From positions 15,314,001 to 15,378,000 of the forward strand of contig OZ316892.1 in NCBI GenBank assembly GCA_973895155.1: a DNA stretch of 64,000 nucleotides. Reading direction: 5' to 3'. The notes beneath the pieces are model-generated. The model was given only the letters and a program-made list of their open reading frames with translations, was not told the origin of the DNA and made no database searches. The position numbers were made by a program, and so were the translations under genes. The stretch comes from Marsupella aquatica (Eukaryota > Marchantiophyta). Positions within the stretch are counted from its first letter, which is position 1; each line of letters starts with the position of its first letter. Shown here one piece after another: positions 13,554 through 27,124 of the stretch.

Positions 13554-16500
13554 GGCTGGTTTAGTTTCAATTCCAAAAGCTGTTGTTGTTAAAGCAAAAG
13601 ACAATCTTCATAGATGTATTGATGTAGAAACCACTGTATGACAACCCACTTAGAGTACAATCATGATAGTGAACTACTTAGGTTCTTGGAAGTTGAAGCA
13701 AACTAAGGAGTCTGTAAATATTCAATTATTTATTTAATATAATTGATACTTACTTAGTTAGTTAGTACTACAATAGGCAAGATTGGAGATGACTTGAATA
13801 CCAAATGTCCTCAATACTTGAGTGAGTAGACACAAGTTTAAGGATTCATTTATTTATCATCTTATCAGTGAGTCTGTAAATTTATTATATAATTTTACAT
13901 GTTTATTAATGTCAGATGAAGATGTACACTTACTGGGTTTGTGAATCTTATTTGTTTGCACATACATTCAAGGACAATATTAGTATGAGTACTACACTTT
14001 CCCTTTCACATAAAGACAAATGAATGCATATTTGTGATGTTAGTGGAATAAGGATGAATGATGATGGTCTATTACACCCTTAGCTTAATTATGTGTTAAG
14101 AGGTATATTTAAAACTCAATCATGAAACATGGACTTGCTTACCTACAAATTCAGTTTGTATTCATTACATTTCAGAATGCCCAATCATTATGAATGAGAG
14201 ATTTCTCTCAATATCTGGGTGGAGTCTTGACTAAAGTAAGATTAGCATACCACTTGGTTATAATTAGTGATAATTAATGAATTATAATTGAATTATTTTT
14301 AATAAAATTTATTTAGGGAATACTGGAATTTAGCAAATACCCTGGTTTTATCTAAATAGGTGTTTTTACGAGTTTACTACTTAAGTTACAAGATTACGAG
14401 CATAAGCGATTACTAGTTCACTAGTTTACAAGTTCATACTTAGTCATTTTTCCGACTTTTTACTCACAGTTTTGTAGTTTTGATATTTTGAGAGGTATGA
14501 AGAGGCATGTCTCGTCAACCTTGTGTCTTTTCATTTGGTAGATTTTCACTATAAGATACCCCTACCACTAGTGTAATCTAAGGAGAAATTCAACAATTTT
14601 TGCCTCTTCTTGGTGTTCAGCCAGTTGGTCATGAATGTTAAGAGTTCAAGATCAAGCTTAACACCAGGAGAGACTTTCCTCCTTCTTGTGGTTTATACCT
14701 TAGAATAAATCATAGGAAGTAAAATTATATTTGTGCAAACCTTATGAGTTGTAATGCCAGATTCCATTGTTGGTGATTCATTACAATCTCGTGAGTTCTT
14801 AAAGTTTACTCATTGAGTTTAAGTCTCATTGAATTTGATGAATTTCCTTTCATGTTACTTAGTACCATCTAAATACTGAAGAAGTTACCTTTTGGATCTT
14901 GTCTGAGTATCACCTAGAAAGAAAGGACAAGGCGTGTTGATAACATTTTTAAAGAGTACCTTAGTAAAGTATTTTAGATCTGAAAAGTGATATGGATTTC
15001 AATTCATAGAGTCATTTCATTTTGAGTTATGAATAAGGAGTAACCTTGGTAAATTCCAGACTCCTTTATCATACTTTACGATATTTTTCTTTGTGTTTTT
15101 GTTAATTGTTTCATTTTATTATTTGATGGTTACATAATGCTGAGTTACCATTAAAAACTTCTCACTGTTGTGGAGCAATCTTCAAAATACCTAAGTAAAG
15201 TATCAATCCTGATTACTATGTGTTGGAGAGTATCTTAAAACTCTCATTTTGAGTTTTATTTATCAAATCAACCCATCTTGTTCTTAAAGGGAACAAATAC
15301 CGAGTCGATAGAGATAAAATTGTGTTTTTAGTCTTTTATCAACTACTACATTGAGCCTATGGCATTGGGTGAGCCTTGGTAGTGGAGCTCCTTGGCTACG
15401 GTGTCCCGTTAGCTTCGACCTGGATTCTCCATAGTGGAGTGGGTTTGGTTGAATTGTTTGTGTTCTATAAGTGTTTTATGACAACATGTCTTTCATAGAT
15501 TTCAGTCGTGGTACACTTGACATGTATCTGTGTAATTATGCTCTCGTCTATGTTGATATGCATGTATATATGTATGTGTGGTATGTTAGCTGTGTATGTT
15601 GTATGACAATGTGTATTTGCATGACAACCCTGGTTTATTACTCATAGAGACTATCAGTGGCTAAGTCATGTTTCTTGAATCAGGTCAGATATCATGTCTT
15701 TAGAGAGTTGGCTGGTTTATGCCCCGGTTTATGCAATTTGCAACTATCCCTAAAATTATTGCCAACTTTGTAAGTTTGTTAGGGTACAGATGATCCTGCA
15801 GGTGATGTCCAACTTTCAAAACCCATGTTGCAAACGTACCTGTACTCAACGCCAATTTTGTATGTTTTTGTGAGTCATTGATGATTCCCAACCTCCAGAC
15901 CCATGCTGCAAATTAAAAGTACAACTACAGAAATTACGGAAATATCAATTGAATCATGAAAACTTCTTTGAGCTAGCCATAAACTCCCTTTCAAGTGCTT
16001 TGTTGATAAACTTTATGTCTATTTCTATGCCTGACTCATTTTTAAAACAATTACATTAATATACTTCACACCCAAGGTTTCTTAATGAAACAGTCATCCT
16101 TCAAATCCAAACAAACTGCTGGATGGGTTTTTGCTAGTGAGGCTTGTTGTTACTAGCAGCCAACAAGTCCAAACCTTGGTATGAGGAAAAAAGGGGACTC
16201 ATTCCAAGGATTTTGTTTACTCATAATAGCAACAAAAAAAACTACGAGCAATTTTTTTGTTTCCTCACATCGTACTCATACCCCACCTTAGTTGAGGTTG
16301 TTTGTTATGTTTGGTTGTTTTAAGAGTTGTTTGAAGTTTCTTAAGGTTGATTACCACTACTTGAGGATTAGGAAGCGGAACTTGTTGTTACCAATTGTGT
16401 GAGATAGAGGAGATAGCTTGCTAGTTGAGAGGGCCAGTAAGCTTTGAGAATGATTGGAGTTTGAGAATGAAAGCTTAAGGAGGTGGGTTTTTCTGTAGTT

Positions 16501-17400
16501 TCAGTACCAAAGAGTTACTTGAGAGGTTAGAGCTTGATGATAGAGGGGTAGCGGTCCACCGTAGGGACTAGCGACTAGACTATCACAAGTGGCCGACTCA
16601 AGAGTAACTGTTGTAATCCAAAAGGAAAAAACTCAAAATAAAGTGAGATTGTGTGCTCCACAAATTGATTGTCATTAATCTCCACTAGCCCCGACGTATT
16701 ACCCGTTCTTTGAACGTGAATAGCGGGGAGGACAATAAAAATGTCACCAAAATATATCCTTATTCACATATTTTGAAGGTTAATGAAATGATAAAAAAAT
16801 TATCATGCATATCATCATTTTAATAATCAGACATAACATACCATAATACTCTTTTCTATGCACATCCCACTTATGCATATATAATATGGTGGGGCCATAG
16901 AGATCAGTTTTTAATATAAATAGAAATCATAACAAAAAGCAGTCATGATTATCATTTGACATGACATACATCATAGACATCAGTTTTCTCATCATTCCAT
17001 ATGATGAGCCATGGAGTTACGGTCTAGAGGCTTCACTCTAGAAGCCTAGGCCTAACTCTAGCTTGTAGTGGAAGATGTATAAGTAAGATTGCAATCAGAA
17101 GTACATAGCTTTCCCGAGTAAACCCCTACTTTTAGTCCACGTGACAAGGGGCCCACCTAGAGCCCGAGTCTGGAAGGAGGGTGCGCAGCAGCCGGCTCCT
17201 TCAGCCCCCTTCCTAGTATTCACAGAGGACAATCCACAATTTTTGGGGAGTTTACTCTTTTTCAGTTTTTCTGGTTCTTGACTCTGTACCTTTTCATAGA
17301 GGGGTACGGTGTGAAGTCTCATGCACTGGGCTTGGGGCCTTTTGAGGGTTTATTGCGAGCAAGAACAGTATTATGTTCAAAGTGACTGCCTCAACCCGTC
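13554..17400. other. AT-rich stretch without a recognisable gene
   Basis: I see no protein domain on either strand. The 16.25-16.75 kb part has an LTR-like look (AATAAA near 16,640 and a G-rich segment near 16,725), but no partner copy, primer site or target duplication was found. Confidence 0.4.
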
Positions 17401-18261
17401 AATTTTGTTGTCATAGAGATAAATTGGGTATGTAATAATATCTTATTGTTACCACATCGATCTGGTGAGCGGCGTGGCATGGCTTTTCTCTAATCATCAA
17501 CCAACCAGAGTTTAAAGTCCATATTGTTACAAACCAAATACACCAACAATGATACGATCTTCTATTCCAAGGAGAGAATATATACATATGGTAACTCTGG
17601 TTGGAGTTAACCATGGGTTCTAACTATAGTTAGTATACCCAATCATAGTTAGGGTATAATACTCCCCCTTGGGTGTTATCATTTTAGGAAAAATGTGACA
17701 ACCAATCTTCTATCAATGTATATGAAGTTAGGTGATGTGGGTGCAACCTCATTAAAACCTTCCCTACGTACTTTCTTTTGTGGAAGGAAAGAGTATTGCC
17801 ACCCTACATCCCTTTAAGTTTTGAAATAAAGTTGTGTCTTTCTAAAGTAATCTGTATTTGTGTTTGTCTATTCCCTACTTTTCTAGAAGTATGGTTGGAC
17901 TAATTGCGTTCAGTGTATATGTTTTTAGGTTTGTATTCTGGGTTGCGGTGTCGTTCTACAAGAAGTGCATCGAGTGTAAGTGTTGTACGTTGAAGTCGGT
18001 TGTATGAGAGTGGAATGGTGGGTTCTCTTTCGCGCAATTACTGTCGATGCCGGGGTGAGTCGCAATGGTTGGCGACTCATTTTCCTTGGGTCTTTGTGAT
18101 AGTGTCGATCGGAGAGATGCCAAGGCGTCTTCTCGATGATTCATCAGGTTTCATCTGTGGTTATTCAGGAAGTCGAGTGCGAGGGGTTAGTCGATCGACT
18201 TATGTTTTGTCATGTTCTATCAGGCTGGTGCTGTTCGTTCTCGCAACGTTCATCAGGGAAG

Positions 18262-19296
18262 TCAAATCTCCCCCTCAATCATTGTATCCTGCAAAAGCTT
18301 TGTTATGCTGCGTATTCTTGTTGAATAAGTTAGTGATTGATGGAGGGACGGTGGTAGTGACTTTGTAAGGATATCTGCCAAGTTCTGATTTCCTGGAATC
18401 CATTGTACATCAATTTCTTTTCCTTGTTGTTCGTGTGAGAAAAAGAATTTAGGCGCAATATGTTTTGTACATTTGCCTTTGATGAATCCGGTTTTGATTT
18501 GAGTGATGCAAGGCATGTTATCTTCGAAGAGTATTGTAGGTTTGGTTAATTTTGGTTTACCTGTGTTGATTAGAATGTGATCTAAGACTTTACGCAGCCA
18601 TAAGCACTCACGACTTGCTTCGTAGAGAGCAATTATTTTGGAGTGATTGGAAGAAGTAGTAGTAAGTGTCTGTTTGGTGCTGTGCCATGAAATTGGTGTC
18701 GGGCCTATCAAGAAAATATATCCAGTTTGAGATTTACCATCTTGTGGGTCGGATAGATAGCCCGCGTCAGCATATCCTGTTAAATTGTAATCTGCATCAT
18801 AAGGGAAGTATAAACCAAAGTCTGATGTACCAATAAGATAACGGAATATCCTTTTAATACCGTTCCAGTGTCTGATCGTGGGCTGTGCGCTATGTCTTGC
18901 GAGTAAGTTGACCGCAAATGCAATGTCCGGTCGAGTTTGATTAGATAAAAACATGAGAGCACCGATAGCCGAAAGGTATGGCATATCTGAACCTAGTAAA
19001 GGTTCAAAATCTTCTCTCTTCTTGAACATATCTTTTTGTATGTCCAAGGTACGTATATCCATGGGGGACTTTACAGGTTTTAACGAGTCCATATGGAAAT
19101 GTTTTAACACCTTCTTTGTGTAAGTCTCTTGATGCAGGAGAATGCTTGTTTGTAAATGTTCAAATTGAAGTCCGATGCAGTAAGAAGTTCTTCCTAAATC
19201 CCGCATTTTGAATACGCATTTCAGTGTCTGTATAGATTCTTGCATCATCTTGTTTGTACCAAACAAGGTGAGGTCATCTACATAAATATATAGCAA
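18262..19296 (-). pseudogene. copia reverse transcriptase C-terminus and RNase H (344 aa open)
   Basis: The segment opens with the catalytic LYIYVDDLTLFG, continues through MRDLGRTSYCIGLQF and the usual LSNQTRPDIAFAVNLLAR, and then the RNase H domain (GYADAGYLSDPQDGKSQTGY, then ISWHSTKQT). Substitutions at family-conserved places (TTTSSNHSKIIAL instead of the usual STTEAEY) suggest relaxed selection. The frame ends inside the polypurine tract, as in many copia elements. Confidence 0.85.
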
Positions 19297-20371
19297 TTAT
19301 TATGAATTCAGGTCCTTGATTCTTTATGAATAGACAAGGTGCAATCTCTGAATTTCTGTATCCCATGGATATCATCTCTGTTTTGAAACGCTGGTACCAG
19401 GTGCGTCCACTTTGTTTTAGGCCGTAGAGTGAACGAAGAGCCTGAATAGCAAATCGGGTCTTTCTATTTCCAGGAGTTTCTTGGAATGCAATTGCTTTAG
19501 AGGTATTGTGGAGACTTACCAGCTTATTTAAGTAGTCAAATTCATTTGCATGTTTGTTACTATGCATATTTGAATCATGATTTGAATTTGCATGGAAATT
19601 GACACGTTCTATAAGCTGTGGTGGAGCTTCCATATAGATCACAGTGTCAAGTTGACCGTAAAGATAAGCGGTCACCACAACTAGTTGATGCATTAAGAGT
19701 TTGTGTTGGATTGCAAATGCTATCAAGTAGCGGTAAGTAGTTACATCCATGACTGGTGAATAAGTTAGGTCATAATTTGTGCCATAGATTTGAGTATATC
19801 CCTTTGCAACAAGTCGAGCTTTATATCTCACAATTTCTCCTTGGAAATTCCTCTTTTTGGTAAATATGATTCTGTACCCTGTAAGGTGTTGGTCTGGGGA
19901 AGCAATGGTTATAGGACCAAATACTTTTCTAGAGATCAAAGAGTCTAACTCAGAGTTCATGGCTATTTTCCATTTAGGCCAATCTGCTTGGTTTTGTGCT
20001 TCTTTGACAGATTTTGGGTCCGGTAAGTTAGTAATATCCTATGATATATGAAAGGCAAATTGATCATCAGGTATTACTCTAGTTCTATCTAAGATATGGC
20101 TAGTGGTATTATAATGTATGGCTATCTCTGGGTGATATGATTCTGAAATGTGAGTATGGGTTTCTAGTCTCATTTCAGATGATGTTGGTAGTTTTCGCGT
20201 TTGTCTAAGTTGTTTATCGACAGCCCCTACAGGGCGTCCTCTCTTGGGTTTTAATTGTTGATCAGAAGCTAACCAAGTTCCAATTTGAATCCAGGATGGG
20301 GTATTCGTTGCTGGGATATGGGATTTTGTAACATTTGCTGTATCTGCGAATGAATCAGGTATGACTTCCAT
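19274..20371 (-). pseudogene. copia integrase-RT linker and N-terminal reverse transcriptase
   Basis: 20,039-20,371 is the variable linker with a KRGRPVGAVDK stretch. 19,274-19,960 holds the N-terminal reverse transcriptase: VRYKARLVAKGYTQ, TYSPVMDVTTYRYL, then ALRSLYGLKQSGRTWYQRF. The frame is lost just before the catalytic YVDD, where about four extra bases lie near 19,286. The normally invariant QMDV(K/V)TAFL region is altered (QLVVVTAYLYGQL), another sign of decay. Confidence 0.8.
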
Positions 20372-20479
20372 AATCTTAGTAAGTTGAATTATTCTTTTGA
20401 CTTCTAATTTAGCTTGATCTGTGCGTGGATCTGGACAGAGTTCAGGACTAGCTTGCCAGGTGAATATTTTTGGTAATGT

Positions 20480-21436
20480 TTATTGTTTGTCCTCTGGTAA
20501 TGTTAGAGATGGAAAGATGGTTTCATAAAAATGACAATTGGTAAATCGAGCTTTGAATATATTTGTAGTGGTAGGTTCCATGTAACGGATGATTGATGTA
20601 GAGTCAAATCCCACATAGATGCCTTTTTTTCTCTGAAGTCCTAATTTTGTCCATTTTGGACCTAGGATTGGTACAAGGACTTGACATCCGAATATCCTCA
20701 AGTGTGAAATGTCTAGAGAATTTCCAAATGCCAATTGATGAGGCGTAATGTTGTTGAAAGCTGATGGTCTGTATAGGAGGAGAGACGCATCATGTAAGAC
20801 CGCGTGTCCCCATGCAGTTGTTGGAAGAGAAGATTGCATTAATAAAGGTCGGGCTATTTGCTGTATGCGTTTAATAAGTGACTCGACCATTCCATTCTGG
20901 AAATGTACATAAGGTACATTGTATTGTGAAGCAATTCTGTTGATGAGGCAAAATTCATCAAAAGTTTTTGATGTGAACTCTCCAGCTCCATCAGTCCTGA
21001 GGGTTCGAATTGGGTATTCTAGGAATGGAGCTCTCAGTCGTATAATGTGTGCCAGAATCCTTGAGAAAACAAGGTTTCGGGTTGATAATAGGGAAACCCT
21101 TGACCACTTTGAGCTTGCATCTATGACGACCAGGAAATAGCGGAATGGGCCACTAAGAGGATCGATGGGTCCTCAAACATCTGCATGAAGTCTCAAGAAA
21201 TGCAGGTATGTGATTTTTGGTTTTAGAATTGGAGGGAGCAGTAATCATCTTGCCCTGTGAGCAGGCAAGGCATGCTCCTTTGAATGCTCTAGGGTGTACT
21301 TCTTTTGATACTCCTTTAGAATTATTGACAATTCTGTGGAACATGCTTGTTCCAGGATGTCCCAACTGTCTATGCTAGATCTCTGTGAGGTTCTGTGATT
21401 CAGTCTGAACATGGTAGCATTGAGTTTGAGTTGCAT
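20480..21436 (-). pseudogene. copia integrase remnants
   Basis: Fragments in more than one frame include the GAG-pre-integrase zinc region (LGHPGTSMFHRI-like, then CLACSQGKM) at about 21,245-21,436 and 21,153-21,365. The integrase C-terminal part is at 20,480-20,890 (WGHAVLHDASLLLYRPSAF, LRIFGCQVLVPI, KGIYVGFDS). Part of the catalytic core lies between them, in frames broken by indels. The block is not functional as it stands. Confidence 0.75.
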
Positions 21437-21515
21437 AGTATCCTAAAGGGTAAGCCTATAAAGTTTCTTTAACAAGTCTGGCTTTTGATGAGTGAGATAC
21501 TATTTGGAGAACTTC

Positions 21516-22934
21516 TCATGAGTCTTGAATATCTGTATGAATATGTAGGTTATTTGCTCTTATGTCTTTAAAGCTAAGAAGGTTTCTCGTTGCTTTGGGG
21601 GCATAAATTGCTGATGTGATTTTGATTATTGTTCCTTCTGGGAGAACTATTGTGGATTTACCATGACCCTCCTCTATTTGATGTGGTCCCATTATAGTTG
21701 TTATTTTCCTTTGTGAAGGGGTGATTTCGTGGAAATATTTACTATCTCGAAGGATAGTATGGGTTGTGCCGCTGTCGACAATGCAGAAATCTGGATCTTC
21801 AATATTTAATGATGAATCCAGCATATGGATTTCTGGTATAATCTCTGGTGACTCTAAATAAGCCCCATGTGCTTCTAATTGAGATTCATCCAAGCTCTTC
21901 TTATAAAGTAGAACTAGGTGGCTAGGTGCATGGCATACCTTTTTGGTGTGCCCTTTAGTTCCGCACCTGATGCATGTAATGGGATTCTCATGTTTATAAT
22001 TTGAGGTAGGTCGTTGTCGCTCCCGATTTTGTTGTTGATGATCCACTCTGCCACTCTTTGAGTTGCTTCGATTTGCATTGTTCATTCTTCCATGACCTCG
22101 TCCTCTATAGTTGGAACTGTTTCCACCTCTTTGGGAGAAATTACCTCTCCCTCTCATTGTTCCTTGGCCACGGTATGAACCTGTCCCCCTCGATGTGTAT
22201 CCATTCGTATTTGTCATATTTGTTTCTGCTATCATATCCTGTGTAACTAAGTTGGTTTCAATTTTGGTTGGTACAGGAAGTGTTCCCGGAGGTCTCTCCT
22301 TTGCATTATTCATAAGGAGGATGGAATTTTGCTCTGCTAAAAGCATATGAGCAATGAGTGCCAAGTATGTTGTAAATGCCATGTTCTTGTACTGATTTGA
22401 AATCACCAAGTTAGTTGGGTGAAATGTGGCTAATGTCTTCTCGATTTGCTGTTTATCACTGACTGGTTCTCCACACATTTGGAGTTCATTTGAGATTCTA
22501 AACATCTCACTGTTGTATAAATCTACTGATTTGAAATCTTGTACTCGTAGAGTAACCCAAGCCTGTAGAGCATTCGACAGATTTATTGTAGTGATATGCT
22601 CCAATCTCGATTTCAATGCATCCCAGAGTAATCTAGGATTGTATACAGTCTTATACTGGCGTTTGAGAGGATCGACTAAGTGATGTCTTAGTAGTACCAA
22701 GGCTTTTGCCTTTGTGTATTGATCCACACCGACATCTGTGTGTATGGCCTCTTCAATTCGCTTTTCCGTGAGATGGACCTCCACATCTATATACCAATCA
22801 TTGTAATTCTTGCCATCAATTTGCAAAGCTGGAAATAGAAGTTTTTCAATGGAGTTTGATGTCATTCTGGTATCAAGAATGTCTAATTTGTTTTTTGAAT
22901 GGATGTTTGGGGAGTGGTCCTGAATGTGTATCAA
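21516..22934 (-). pseudogene. copia gag-protease segment (472 aa open)
   Basis: The first ~210 residues match the copia gag fold (LLWDALKSRLEHI, then a long helix-rich part). A Gly/Arg/Asn-rich stretch follows, then a zinc knuckle CIRCGTKGHTKKVC. The aspartic protease motif CIVDSGTTHTI follows with its Asp-Ser-Gly intact, and then a typical APKATRNLLS region leading to the pre-integrase domain. This segment is uninterrupted, but it is separated from integrase by stops and frameshifts, so no full polyprotein can be made. Confidence 0.85.
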
Positions 22935-23026
22935 ACTGAGAGGGATATGCTCAATAGACCCCCTTCAGGAGAAACTTTACTTGATCAGCCCCCTCCAAAC
23001 TTTTTTGCCCCAATCAGCCCCCTCAT

Positions 23027-23029
23027 TAT
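23027..23029. repeat. Left target-site duplication (TAT) of the CACTA element
   Basis: TAT precedes the CACTA terminus and recurs at 33,005-33,007 directly after the other terminus. A 3-bp duplication is the rule for CACTA insertions. Confidence 0.85.
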
Positions 23030-23045
23030 CACTAGTACATTTTTG

Positions 23046-23560
23046 ACGACTTTCCGATACTCAAAATGCGACTATTTTGTCATGTCCAAACCCGAGAAAA
23101 TCAGACGTTGTCCGATACAAATACCTTCGTAATGTCCGATGTGCACTGCATCGGATTTAGTTAGTCCGATGTGTTCCCTAACGCAACCAATATCCCATAT
23201 CGGTTACATCGGAACGTTTCCAAAACTAAATGAATCGAACATTTGACCGAAAAAGTATTGTCAAGGGTTCAATCTTTAGGTTATCGGATACAATGTGCGT
23301 TAGAGACAACATCGGATATTTTCCGATGTTTATTCCAACGGACATGGTTTTCGTAATAGAATACTACGGACAGAAATTGCGTAAGGTAAAGAATCAGAAA
23401 CATTTCCGAAGCGGTCAATATCGGACCCCTCTGTTGGAACATTGGACGAGGGGTCCAATGTTTCCAATATCGGATGTGAGTGTTCCGATAGTTGTGATAT
23501 CGGACAATTGCTACGATTGAGCCTTTTGTGCTCCGATGCATATCCGATGCAAGTTTCATC
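23046..23560. repeat. Left subterminal repeat array (TCCGAT motif, both orientations)
   Basis: About fifteen copies of (T)CCGAT(A/G) or its complement lie within 515 bp. In En/Spm the accessory protein TNPA binds such subterminal motifs to bring the ends together. Here the inferred site core is TCCGAT. The same motif fills the right end. Confidence 0.85.
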
Positions 23561-23754
23561 AGTTAGACCATTGGACACTGGTTATCTTGAGGTTCTTAGT
23601 TGATTGGGGTTGAGAGAAGTATTAGAGATACTTTATGGAATATGTTTTATGCAAGAGTGGACATTGAGAAACAAATATAGTGCTAAGAAATATATAATGT
23701 CGGGAAAATAAACACAAATATGGTAGGGGGCTAGCTATAGTTGCTACTTACTAG

Positions 23755-26700
23755 CTAAGTGGTGGAGGGGATGTCATCATCTTCCACTACAACTACGTTG
23801 GGTCTATCCTGGACTATGGATCGTGATCGAGGGATATATGGCATCACAATAGACCAATTTGAGTCATCCGGATAAGGTAGGTAAAAACATTGCTCAAGGT
23901 GATGTGGGAATGCAAACAGATCTGAAGACCTCCAATTTGAGCTGATAACACTTGTCTTCAATCGAGTAAATCCGCATGCATCATCTTCACATGTACGATT
24001 GTGGCCCACAAGATTCATCTTGAACCATTTGCACTTCAATACCACTTCCTCCAAAGTATTATGTGCATGGTACTTCACAGTTAGGATCTCCTCAATCTTT
24101 CCACAATGAGCGATAGTGGACCGAATGGGATTCCTGTCCGATGTGCTGCTCTGTGAATCCTGGGTGAACCAACCCATGACCCCACAATCTTGTGTAGCTG
24201 CCCTCTTCTCATCAAGTCGTTCCACACAAAAGTGTCTTCCCTTGGACCACATGGCAGTCCGAGTTGTGACTATAAGTAGTGGACCATGAACAAGGGTACG
24301 AAGCTTATCAGTCACCTCTTGATAATGCAATACACTCTCCCCTGTACCCACCAAGGCATCCACTTCTAACAACTTTGACTTCATGTATGGGTGAAACTTA
24401 GGAAATATCCGTGGTCGTCGACTATTTTGCTTCTCCTCCTCATAAAACGATGTCCACTCCCCTACAACCTCTGGTGAGTTGTACAACATAAATGTTGTGA
24501 GTTGCAAACGCTTCGCTGAGCTTAAGAGACGCTCTTTTGATGCCCCAGTGAGTCTATCATCCTCGTAGTCCGCCTCTCGTGCCGCCTCATCTATCCATCC
24601 CCTAGGAGCATTTGGATCTAGTGTGGCAACTATGTTTGTACAATAAAACATACTCTCTACTCCAAGATGACGCTCTACAATGCTACCTTCCACCCTAGCA
24701 TGATTAGAGACATACAATTTCATCACTCCCATATAACGCTCTACCCAATACATCCATCGACAATGCACTGGGATTGCAATTGCAACCTCACGCACTAAAT
24801 GTATGAGAAAATGGACCTGACCATCAAAAAATGAGGGAGGGAGTGTCTTCTCCAACTTGCACACAACCTCTACTCCAAATGTCTCCATTGCAGTAGTTTC
24901 ATCCTCCTGTACCTCCTTCTGACATACCCATCTCAAAAGCTTTCCCAATGACCTCGCCAATGACCAAAGGGCATCACGAAGTTCCTCACTACCCAATCCA
25001 ATAATCGCAACTAGAATGACATGTTCTAGTAACCGATGATAATCATGTGTTTTCAAGTAAGATGGCCATTTTGGAGAATCATCCCCCCCAAATGCTTTTC
25101 AAAGATTTGCGCCATAACCTGTGGGAAACCTCATTGACCCAATACGTCTACGAAACTCAGTGCGCTCTGCCCTACTCAAAACCCAAGGAGGATGGATGTT
25201 GGGGGGGTCACCAGGGGGTCCAAAGATGGCCAAAAACCAAGAAGACCATGCATCCCCATCTCCTCACAACTTTCTCTCCAATTGTGGTTCTTTTCCCCAT
25301 ATAGATGACGAATCAATGATCTGCCCACATTCCCCTCAATGTGCATCGGATCTAACAAGTGATTAATGGGCAACTCTGACCAATATGGCAATTGTGACAA
25401 TGCAGACAAACGGGTCATGCCACATCAGAGAATTTGTAATGGATCATCTGGGTCTTGAACTCTTTCCCATACCTCTCTCCAATATGTTGGACCCTTTCGC
25501 TGAGGTTGAGGACGAGTATCGGGTTGGCCATCTTCAGTATCATACAAGAAATGATCACTCCTCCAAGGATGGTCTTCTGGAAGATATTTGGTATGGCCAA
25601 TGTAAACTATCTTACACAAAGTACTTGACTTGCGTCTTGCCACACCCTCCAAATCTGGTCCGCACGAAGGGCAAGCTCTATAGCCTGATGTTTGCAATCC
25701 AGAGATATATCCAAACCCTGCGCTTGATCAATACACAACCAGCCAATGAAAGTAAGTTAAATGATACAAATTATAACAAAAAATAATAATTAATAAGCAT
25801 GGTGTAAATATATAGCAATGGAAATAAGGGTTTAATACCCTACCTGGAAAATCATGCATGGTCCACATAAGAATGGCCTTCATGGTAAATGTGCGGGATA
25901 AACCTCCAGTGTTGTCACGTCCGTCATAACAATCCGCCCCTCTCCAAAGTTTCAAAAGCTCATCAATCAAGGGTTCCAAGTAAATGTCAATCTTTTTTAC
26001 TTGCTTAGGACCAGGGATGATCATTGAGAGTAGTAGATGACCTTTCTTCATGGCCATCCATGGAGGGATATTGTAATTTATGAGAACTACAGGCCATACT
26101 GAATATGGCTTAGCTTTACCTGCTAATGCAAAAGGATTGATACCATCTACTGCCAAGCCAAGTCGAACATGTCGCGAGTCAGTTTTGAACTCACCCCATC
26201 TGCCCTCTACAAATCGATTGGCAGGAGAGTCTACCATCATCCGCATGGTACTAGAGTCTGTACCCATATCCGAATGATGTTGTGAGTGCCAAACCATATA
26301 CTCAGCCAACTCTCCACAACGATATTGATGGCGCAATTGAGGGATGAGAGGAAAGTACCGCATAACCTTTTGAGGCACCTTCCCCGTCAACATGTCATCA
26401 CGGAACCGCGGCTTCTCACACATAGAACATATAATTGCATTCTCATGCTCACCCCTAAAAAGAATGCAATCATTCACACATGCATGTATCACTTCATATT
26501 TTAGGCCAATGGACTTCAACACCTGTTTAGCCTCCTTCCAAGAGCTTGGCATGTTGTTGCCTGGTGGTAAAATACGATCATGTAGGGTACGAAAAACATC
26601 ATCCAAAAGTAGGTTGCTTGCCCCATGTCTTTGTTGCACATTCAACAACAACATTATTGCTGAGAGCCGAGATAGCCTACTCCCCTCAAATATGCGAGTA

Positions 26701-27000
26701 CGAGCATGACGTTGAGCCTCTTCCCATTCCTTCTGCTGCCCCCCCTAGAGACATGCGGATGAGTGTTGTTGTCATCCTGGCTACCCATGTCCTCCATACC
26801 AATGTTCGCATCATCGTACGTAATAGAACTGATCCATGAGCTCATCCATGGCCCTCTCCTCGTCAACATGATCTTTGGTTGGATTGCCCCCCTCATGCTG
26901 TACCTCAGTCTCCTCCCCACGATTGGCCACCATGGCCTCAACAAGGTGTTGCCGCATAGCTCGTGATATTACCCCAATATCAGGCACTACATATTGGTTC
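23755..27000 (-). pseudogene. CACTA TNP2-type transposase with DUF4218 and DUF4216
   Basis: Minus-strand coding runs from about 27,000 to the stop at 23,755. N-terminal coding includes QQKEWEEAQRHARTRIFEG. The TNP2 (Transposase_21) part follows: LLLNVQQRHGASNLLLDDVF, LGLAVDGINPF, then TMHDFPG at an intron of 126 bp (25,718-25,843, GT-AG). After the intron come FGYISGLQTSGYRACPSCG and LDPMHIEGNV. DUF4218 (PPSFFDGQVHFLIHLVREV) and DUF4216-like coding lie in 23,755-25,056. Breaks seen are in-frame TGA at 25,425-25,427 and 25,099-25,101, and frameshifts at the seven-base G/C runs 25,201-25,207 and 26,739-26,745. Another slip lies between about 26,820 and 26,860. Everything else aligns with the family, so the gene was intact recently or is miscalled at the homopolymers. 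Confidence 0.88.
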
Positions 27001-27124
27001 TATCATACAACATGCATCCATGTAATGTCATCAACATCAATCTTGCCAACAATCTCATTAATCCAACATTAGAAATGGAAAATAAATTTCAGATATATAT
27101 ATATGTATATGTAAGCCCAAGAAA

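Larger units (their letters stand above)
18262..22934 (-). mobile_element. Decayed Ty1/copia retrotransposon, internal region
   Basis: Minus-strand order is gag, protease, integrase, reverse transcriptase, RNase H, which is the Ty1/copia order. Frameshifts break it into at least five segments. A purine tract (minus strand GAGGGGGAGATT, plus positions about 18,267-18,278) overlaps the end of the RNase H frame and would prime plus-strand synthesis. A 3' LTR should follow at lower coordinates, perhaps from TGACTTCCC at 18,264. No 5' LTR or tRNA-type primer site was found between 22,935 and the CACTA end at 23,030, so the element is truncated there. A second similar tract at about 17,652-17,660 hints at another nested remnant. 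Confidence 0.85.

Noticed and set aside
16250-16750. LTR-like segment with AATAAA
   Set aside because: No second copy, no TG/CA borders, no duplication and no primer site nearby.
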